Positions 5,564 to 9,942 of a stretch of DNA of 9,942 nt are shown piece by piece. Within the stretch, counting starts at the first letter, position 1, and every line of letters starts with the position of its first letter. The position numbers and the translations under genes were made by a program. Origin of the DNA: an uncultured Prevotella sp. (GTDB lineage Bacteria > Bacteroidota > Bacteroidia > Bacteroidales > Bacteroidaceae); the NCBI GenBank assembly GCA_945863825.1, contig CAMBBY010000016.1:1-9942 (forward strand). Direction: 5' to 3'. A model generated the notes under the pieces. It saw only the letters and a list, made by a program, of their open reading frames with translations, ran no database searches and had not been told where the DNA came from.

Positions 5564-7084
5564 TTATTCTTGATGGCCACCTTGGTTGTTGTTACCTTGG
5601 TTGCTTTCAGGGATGTTTACAGGGTTATGACTTGGGTTTTCTCCCTGATTATTTCCCTGATTTCCATTACCTTTTTGATAGTTTCTGTCTCGCTGTGGGC
5701 GGTTTCCTCTTTGCTGTCTTTCTCCCTGCTGTCGATAGTCTCTCTGAGGTCTATCTCCCTGCTGTCGATAGTCTCTCTGAGGTCTATCTCCCTGCTGTCG
5801 ATAGTCTCTCTGAGGTCTATCTCCCTGCTGGCGATTATCTCTCTGAGGTCTCTGTCCGCGGTTTCGATGATCATTGCGTCGATTCTCTCTATTACCATCA
5901 CGTTCCTCAGGTGCAGACGCTGTATTTGAAATATCGGCATTTGGCTGCTGTGGCGTATTTTGCTGCTGAGCATTTTCGCCATTAACAGCTTTGCTGCGAT
6001 TCTTATTATTCTTTTTCTTTCGCTTCGCCTTGTCAAAACGGCTTAAATCTGCTTCTGCAAGCAAGTCTGCAGATTTTGGTTTCTCTTTCACCTTACCATC
6101 TTCCAGTAAGCTCAAAGGCTTTTCGCCCTGACGGTTCATTGCTATGATTTCTTGAGCTCGTTCTGCTGTAATCGTTTCGAGGTTGGAAGCCATATTCTTA
6201 TCTGAAGAATAGGTGATAAGACCTGCGAGAATATCTGTCTTAAACTGGTAGAAATCTCCATCTGCCGTTTGCAGAACAATATCCTTGGCAGGAATTTTCT
6301 TGCCTGCTTCCACATAATTATCTACCTCATAGTTGAGACAGCATTTGAGTTTTGCACACATACCTGCCAATTTCTGAGGATTGAGAGAAATGTCCTGGAA
6401 ACGGGCTGCGTTTGTGCTTACGCTCACAAAGTTTTTCATCCAAGTGGCACAACAGAGTTCGCGTCCGCAAGGTCCTGTGCCACCGATGCGTCCAGCTTCC
6501 TGTCTTGCTCCTATTTGTTTCATTTCGATACGCACATGGAAAGTATCTGCCAAAACCTTGATGAGTTGTCGGAAATCGACACGTTCGTCGGCAATATAAT
6601 AGAAGATGGCTTTGTTGCCGTCTCCCTGATACTCCACATCGCCAATCTTCATCTTCAGTCCAAGATCTTTCGCAATCTGTCTGCTCTGGATCATGGTGCC
6701 ATGCTCACGGCTCTTGGCTTCCTTGCACTTCTCGATATCTACAGGTTTGGCTATTCGATAGATGCGCTTGATGTCATCTGCAGATTTGAGATTGGCTTTC
6801 TTGATTTGCAATTTCACCAATCTTCCTGTAAGCGTTACCACGCCAATGTCATGGCCAGGACTCGCCTCCACCGCCACGACATCTCCTTTTTTCAGGTCGA
6901 GGTTGTTGACGTTGTGATAATATGCCTTTCGGGTGTTCTTAAACTGCACTTCCACAAGGTCTGTGCTTTCGGCATTGCCAGGCACATCGGCAAGCCAGTC
7001 GTATGTGTTCAGTTGTCGGTCTTGGCGTCCTACTGCCTTGCAGCAGAGACCTCGGTCGCAACCATTCCACATTCTGAATTTCAT
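5564..7084 (-). CDS. ricT: PSP1-domain protein, RicT (YaaT)-like, with long repetitive tail
   Basis: RicT of Bacillus subtilis (YaaT) binds iron-sulfur clusters with RicA and RicF and affects RNA processing and phosphorelay-dependent development; in Bacteroidota the function is unknown. From the ATG at 7084 the protein has 506 aa. Residues about 1-320 are the PSP1/RicT core with Cys9, Cys14, Cys15 near the start and paired clusters Cys206-x4-Cys211-Cys212 and Cys243-x4-Cys248-Cys249 (GPCGRELCC, MCAKLKCCLNYE), the likely metal ligands. From about residue 345 it becomes charged and then disordered: a KRKKKNNKNRSK patch, then a Gln/Arg/Asn/Gly tail with an 11-residue repeat (411-454). That makes it almost twice the length of B. 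subtilis RicT (about 275). A GTG at 7099 would add five residues and cannot be excluded. It follows holB, as in Bacillus. Confidence 0.88.
   Translation of the reverse strand: MKFRMWNGCDRGLCCKAVGRQDRQLNTYDWLADVPGNAESTDLVEVQFKNTRKAYYHNVNNLDLKKGDVVAVEASPGHDIGVVTLTGRLVKLQIKKANLKSADDIKRIYRIAKPVDIEKCKEAKSREHGTMIQSRQIAKDLGLKMKIGDVEYQGDGNKAIFYYIADERVDFRQLIKVLADTFHVRIEMKQIGARQEAGRIGGTGPCGRELCCATWMKNFVSVSTNAARFQDISLNPQKLAGMCAKLKCCLNYEVDNYVEAGKKIPAKDIVLQTADGDFYQFKTDILAGLITYSSDKNMASNLETITAERAQEIIAMNRQGEKPLSLLEDGKVKEKPKSADLLAEADLSRFDKAKRKKKNNKNRSKAVNGENAQQQNTPQQPNADISNTASAPEERDGNRENRRNDHRNRGQRPQRDNRQQGDRPQRDYRQQGDRPQRDYRQQGDRPQRDYRQQGERQQRGNRPQRDRNYQKGNGNQGNNQGENPSHNPVNIPESNQGNNNQGGHQE
5722..5853. repeat. 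33-bp tandem repeat array inside the ricT tail
   Basis: Three identical 33-bp units (5722-5754, 5755-5787, 5788-5820) are followed by a fourth (5821-5853) that matches at 29 of 33 positions. On the minus strand each unit encodes the 11-residue motif DRPQRDYRQQG; the diverged unit gives QRPQRDNRQQG. Because the unit is a multiple of three, copy number can change without shifting the frame. Identical copies point to recent expansion or homogenisation. The array is also a likely spot for assembly or PCR error. Confidence 0.95.
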
Positions 7085-7143
7085 ATCCTTGTAATCCACA
7101 ATAATCTGATTTTAATAATGTATAATTTTATGATATATATTGT

Positions 7144-7168
7144 ATTGTACAAATATTTTTTGTACAAT
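7144..7168. promoter_or_regulatory. Perfect 10-bp inverted repeat between holB and ricT
   Basis: ATTGTACAAA (7144-7153) and TTTGTACAAT (7159-7168) are exact reverse complements with a 5-nt spacer. The site lies 60 nt upstream of the ricT ATG and 62 nt past the holB stop, in a 145-nt very AT-rich spacer. No T-run follows on either outer side, so a terminator is unlikely. The symmetry and position suit a dimeric regulator's operator or an RNA hairpin in the ricT leader. I could not fit a convincing Bacteroidota promoter (TTTG / TAnnTTTG) to it. Confidence 0.45.
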
Positions 7169-7229
7169 GATTATTCCTTATCTGGTAATTAATTGTCTTT
7201 ACTGACTCTTTAGTCTGCATTTCCTGCTG

Positions 7230-8387
7230 TTATTTTCTGATGAGCAATACGATGATTTTGAGAGCCAGATCGAAAAAGACAATTTTTGCATTGGCATTTT
7301 GCCCGATATCCCTTTTGCATTCATCGAAGAGGTTGAATATGTCGATGATATTAGCCTCGTTGATGAAACGGGCGAAATTCTTGGCGAAATTCTCTTCCTC
7401 TTGCGTCATGTAAATCAGTTCTTCCTGCCGGAAATTGTACATGAAACTTTCTCTGAGCATGTGCGTGAAATAATCAAGCATACGTTTCTGTTTTTCTCGT
7501 CCGAAAGTAGCTACTACTTCGCTCCATTTCTTGAGGTCGTGGATATTGCGCATGTAGGCAAGTCGCATGAGCATGATAAACATGTCCAGATGCTGCCTGT
7601 TCTCATTGCCGGCATTGAGTTCTTCGATAGCCGCATTCCAGTTGCCATGTGCGATGCGTGCGATGCGATGGGCATTCTCTTGCTCTAATCCTCTTCTGCT
7701 GATGAGTGCTTCTTCCATCTCTTCATCAGAAATCTTCTTGAAATCGATTCTTTGAGTACGGCTTCTGATGGTTTCGAGGAGCAATTCCGGTTCTTCACTC
7801 ACCATGATGAAGTAGGTCTTGGCAGGCGGTTCTTCCAGAAGTTTCAATATCTTGTTGGCGCTCGTAATATTCATGCGCTCAGGAAGCCAGATGAGGCTTA
7901 CCTTGTTGCCTCCGAGTACCGATTTGAAATTGAGCTTGCGGGAGAGATCATCCGTTTCTTCTGCAGTAATGATTGCCTGTTTGTTGAAGTCTGCGTCATT
8001 CTTTCCCATTTTCCTCATCCACTGGTCGATCTGGAAGTAAGGTCCTTCGGCAAGCAATTCTCGCCACTGGGTAATGAAGTCGTCGCTGATAGGCTTGTGT
8101 TCACTTCCCATATCAGATGTTTTGATGGTAGGGAAGGTGAAATGGAGATCTGGATGTTCCCATTTCTTGAGCATGGCACTGGTACGGCGTTCAGCGTCTG
8201 TAGGAGTAGAAGCATGCTCTTCCATTTTTTCTCCCATCAGATAGCTGGCGAAAGCCAAAGCTACAGCCATCTTGCCGCAGCCTTTAGGACCGCAGAACAT
8301 GATGGCATGAGGAATACGTTCTTCTTCTGCCATCTGCATCAGTCGTGCCCATACTTCTTTCTGACCTATTACTTCGCTAAACTTCAT
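7230..8387 (-). CDS. holB: DNA polymerase III subunit delta'
   Basis: Delta' is the AAA+-fold stator of the clamp loader (delta, delta', DnaX), which opens the beta clamp and loads it onto primed DNA. The 385-aa product starts MKFSEVIGQKEVWARL, the typical entry to a clamp-loader subunit. It has a P-loop GPKGCGK (33-39), a Walker B-like NKVSLIWLPERM (161-172), SANKILKLLEEPP (176-188) and an RSRT segment (208-211) at the place of the clamp-loader SRC motif. Region 40-90 has no cysteines, so the four-Cys zinc module of E. coli delta' is absent. The helical C-terminal part lacks family motifs I can name. DnaX is a possible alternative, but DnaX normally keeps the SRC and zinc motifs. It lies 145 nt upstream of the ricT-like gene, the same order as Bacillus holB-yaaT. 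Confidence 0.9.
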   Translation of the reverse strand: MKFSEVIGQKEVWARLMQMAEEERIPHAIMFCGPKGCGKMAVALAFASYLMGEKMEEHASTPTDAERRTSAMLKKWEHPDLHFTFPTIKTSDMGSEHKPISDDFITQWRELLAEGPYFQIDQWMRKMGKNDADFNKQAIITAEETDDLSRKLNFKSVLGGNKVSLIWLPERMNITSANKILKLLEEPPAKTYFIMVSEEPELLLETIRSRTQRIDFKKISDEEMEEALISRRGLEQENAHRIARIAHGNWNAAIEELNAGNENRQHLDMFIMLMRLAYMRNIHDLKKWSEVVATFGREKQKRMLDYFTHMLRESFMYNFRQEELIYMTQEEENFAKNFARFINEANIIDIFNLFDECKRDIGQNANAKIVFFDLALKIIVLLIRK

Positions 8388-8549
8388 ATTATAGTATTTT
8401 TTGTAGGAGTAAACTCCGTTTTCTTATTTTATATCTTTTCTATTTAAAACGTTTAAACCGACTTTTTTTACCAATTCCTTTTATATAAAGGATTTTATTA
8501 TTTAGTTCATGTTTCTAAAACGTCTTCTGCGTTTTTTGAAATATCTCGC

Positions 8550-9506
8550 TTAAAACAGAGTCTTTGCGATTTGTTTTACACTATCCACAGCGGAGACGGT
8601 GAAGAAATGAACATTGTTGTAACCGTGCTCGAAGAGGTCTTTCACTTGAGCAGTTGTCCATTCAATGCCAAGTTCTTTTGCGTCTTCATCAGTCTTACAC
8701 TTCAAGACTTCCTGTGCCAGTTCCTCTGGTATGTCGCAATGGAAAGTCTTAGGTACAACGGTAAGTTGTGACAGTTTTGCGAAAGGCTTGATGGCAGGAA
8801 TGATAGGTATGGTGATACCCATTTTCCTTGCCTTTTCCACGAAAACATAGAATTTCTGATTGTCGTAGAAGAGTTGGGTTACAGCATAGGCTGCGCCCAA
8901 TTGTTGCTTCTCCAGGAGGTGCTGCATGTCCATTTCTAGATTTGGAGCTTCTTCATGCTTCTCCGGATAGCAAGCTACGCCACAGCAGAATTTTTCTCCC
9001 GGGTGTTTGATAGGAGTACCATCCATGAAGAAGCCATCATTGAATTGGTTGACTTGCTTCAAGAGGTCTGTAGCATGCATGTGACCATTTGCGGTCGGTG
9101 TAAACTGGCGGTCATCCTTCGCCTTGTCTCCACGCAGTACGAGGAGATTTGAAATACCTAAGAACTGGAGGTCGAGCAGTTCATACTCGATATCTTCCTT
9201 GCTGGCTCCACTACAAATGACATGAGGAATAACCGGAATGTCGTATTTGTTTTGGATGGCACCTGCAATCGCAACTGTACCAGGGCGACGACGCACACGC
9301 TGGCGGGTAAGCAAACCATTGTCCAACTCTTTATAGACAAACTCGCTGTGGTGCGTGGTGATATTTATAAATCGAGGGTTAAATTCCTTCAGGGCATCGA
9401 TGGTGCGGAAGAGTGCTGCAGTACCATTTCCCTTCAATGGAGGAAGAACCTCAAATGAAAACCCTTTCTCTTGGTCCCCGTTATTCAGAAATTCTGTTAT
9501 GTTCAT
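8550..9506 (-). CDS. metF: Methylenetetrahydrofolate reductase [NAD(P)H]
   Basis: This FAD enzyme reduces 5,10-methylenetetrahydrofolate to 5-methyltetrahydrofolate, the methyl donor for methionine synthesis by MetH or MetE. The 318-aa product forms the single-domain bacterial TIM barrel (E. coli MetF is 296). FSFEVLPP (16-23) carries the conserved Glu19, equivalent by motif to E. coli Glu28. LRGD (124-127) supplies the Asp that contacts the flavin (E. coli Asp120). GVACYPEKHEEAPN (176-189) and VTQLFYD (209-215, with the conserved Gln211) fit the family. The ATG at 9506 has an A-rich leader (AAAAAAATAAAGAAG). It is divergent from the sugar porter and 162 nt upstream of holB on the same strand; cotranscription with holB is uncertain. 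I see no S-adenosylmethionine or cobalamin riboswitch in its leader. Confidence 0.96.
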   Translation of the reverse strand: MNITEFLNNGDQEKGFSFEVLPPLKGNGTAALFRTIDALKEFNPRFINITTHHSEFVYKELDNGLLTRQRVRRRPGTVAIAGAIQNKYDIPVIPHVICSGASKEDIEYELLDLQFLGISNLLVLRGDKAKDDRQFTPTANGHMHATDLLKQVNQFNDGFFMDGTPIKHPGEKFCCGVACYPEKHEEAPNLEMDMQHLLEKQQLGAAYAVTQLFYDNQKFYVFVEKARKMGITIPIIPAIKPFAKLSQLTVVPKTFHCDIPEELAQEVLKCKTDEDAKELGIEWTTAQVKDLFEHGYNNVHFFTVSAVDSVKQIAKTLF

Positions 9507-9809
9507 CTTCTTTATTTTTTTGTAATGTAGACTGTAATTTTAATGTTGAATAGACTCTGAGGGTATTACTCTTGCGGATGACAAAGCATATAGCCCTATT
9601 TGTTTGCAAAAATACAAAAAAATAGGCTGAAAGACGAAAAAATAAGGAGCAAAACGAAAAAATAAGGAGCAAAAATGAAAAAATATGGGGAAAAATGAAA
9701 GATGGACGTAATATTTTTAAGAATCATGTAATATTTGTGGAAAAATAGCGTACTAAATATAGTATTTACAAACTATTCTAAAACAGATACAATTTAAACC
9801 TAAAAAAAT
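9507..9809. other. Divergent intergenic region, metF / sugar porter
   Basis: This 303-nt AT-rich spacer must carry the promoters of both divergent genes. On the metF side the minus strand reads TATGCTTTG at 9582-9590 with TTTG at 9607-9610. This loosely resembles the Bacteroidota TAnnTTTG / TTTG pair, but the spacing (16 nt) is shorter than usual, so I do not call it. The middle is the 20-bp A-tract repeat array (9615-9695). Nearer the transporter, GTAATATTT occurs twice (9708-9716 and 9728-9736), 20 bp apart, followed by the inverted repeat TAAATA-TAG-TATTTA (9754-9768). I found no convincing small gene here. Confidence 0.5.
9615..9695. repeat. 20-bp A-tract tandem repeat
   Basis: Two perfect 20-bp copies of CGAAAAAATAAGGAGCAAAA lie at 9635-9654 and 9655-9674. 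A partial copy precedes them (9615-9634), and a copy with four changes follows (9676-9695, after one inserted A). Each unit holds two A-tracts, and the 20-bp period is close to two helical turns, so the segment may be intrinsically bent. It lies 115-195 bp upstream of the sugar porter start and 109-189 bp upstream of metF. Confidence 0.7.
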
Positions 9810-9896
9810 ATGGAACAGAATCAAAATGGCTCTAAAGCCTATCTTATCTCAATTGTGATGGTCGCTGTATTGGGTGGCTTGCTCTTCGGTTATGAT
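9810..9896 (+). CDS. MFS sugar porter, N-terminal fragment (3'-truncated)
   Basis: Only 29 codons are present before the adapter interrupts the gene. The short hydrophilic start (MEQNQNGSKAYL) leads into a membrane helix (ISIVMVAVL) that ends in GGLLFGYD. GGLLFGYD at the first helix is the hallmark of the major facilitator superfamily sugar porter family (XylE, AraE, GalP and GLUT type), so a sugar:H+ symporter is likely; the substrate cannot be told. A reading frame that runs on into the adapter (Leu-Ser-Leu-Ile-His-Ile, TGA at 9915-9917) is artificial. The ATG at 9810 follows an A-rich leader (CCTAAAAAAAT). The gene is divergent from metF. Confidence 0.8.
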
Positions 9897-9942
9897 CTGT
9901 CTCTTATACACATCTGACGCTGCCGACGATACTCCTTGTGTA
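9897..9942 (-). other. Nextera P5-side sequencing adapter (artefact)
   Basis: CTGTCTCTTATACACATCT (9897-9915) is the reverse complement of the Tn5 mosaic end. GACGCTGCCGACGA (9916-9929) is the rest of the read-1 adapter, and TACTCCTT (9930-9937) is the reverse complement of AAGGAGTA, index S507/N507. GTGTA (9938-9942) begins the P5 primer complement. This is not genomic and truncates the sugar porter gene. Confidence 0.98.

Noticed and set aside
5473..5985. Plus-strand frame with repeated Leu-Pro-Ala-Val-Asp-Ser units
   Set aside because: The repeat comes from the 33-bp array read in antisense; the minus-strand RicT tail explains it.
6269..7192. 307-codon plus-strand frame opposite ricT
   Set aside because: The minus-strand frame has the RicT cysteine motifs; the plus-strand product is an antisense by-product and its Cys/Phe/His-rich content is typical of shadow frames.
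8406..8417. GGAGTAAACTCC palindrome in the holB leader
   Set aside because: Five-base arms with a 2-nt spacer; short enough to be chance and with no supporting context.
7752..8447. 231-codon plus-strand frame opposite holB
   Set aside because: It is antisense to the P-loop half of holB and rich in Phe/His, as expected from reverse-reading a real gene.
8476..8492. TCCTTT-N5-AAAGGA inverted repeat between metF and holB
   Set aside because: Six-base arms in AT-rich sequence with no T-run on the minus-strand side; not a convincing terminator or operator.
8517..8535. AAAACG...CGTTTT hairpin just past the metF stop as a terminator
   Set aside because: The stem is only 6 bp and no T-run beyond it follows on the minus strand; too weak to call.

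Overview
The window is a stretch of chromosome from the Bacteroidales, most like Prevotella/Segatella. The call rests on a gldH lipoprotein gene, an enlarged RodA of the Bacteroidota type, a PSP1/RicT protein with a long basic Gln/Asn/Arg/Gly-rich tail, A/T-rich start contexts without clear Shine-Dalgarno sites, and AT-rich spacers. The genus is inferred from general family resemblance, not from a database match.

Both ends are not genome. Positions 1-45 and 9897-9942 are Illumina Nextera (Tn5) library sequence: the P7-side and P5-side adapters, each with an index and a 19-bp mosaic end. The biological insert is 46-9896 (9851 bp). The first gene (mreC) and the last gene (a sugar porter) are therefore cut by tagmentation, and any residues read across those borders are artificial.

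Layout. (1) 46-4749, plus strand: mreC (5'-truncated), mreD, mrdA (PBP2) and rodA, the cell-elongation operon; mreB is expected just outside the left edge. MreC and MreD link the MreB cytoskeleton to the RodA glycosyltransferase and PBP2 transpeptidase. mrdA and rodA overlap by 20 nt. Both shorter spacers in this operon can form hairpins. (2) 4750-5020: short degenerate repeats, then a 24-bp-arm hairpin terminator between converging genes. (3) 5021-9506, minus strand: transcription order metF, holB, ricT-like, gldH, i.e. one-carbon metabolism, the DNA polymerase III clamp loader, a cysteine-rich PSP1 protein and a gliding-type lipoprotein. The holB-ricT pairing is also known from Bacillus subtilis (holB-yaaT). 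(4) 9507-9809: the divergent spacer between metF and the transporter, with a 20-bp A-tract tandem repeat. (5) 9810-9896, plus strand: the first 29 codons of an MFS sugar porter.

No mobile element, CRISPR array, tRNA, rRNA or defence system is visible, and I see no strong candidate for an undescribed system. The most useful observations are the adapter ends, the 33-bp tandem array that builds the RicT tail, the enlarged RodA, the pair of mutually exclusive hairpins before mrdA, and a perfect 10-bp inverted repeat upstream of ricT.
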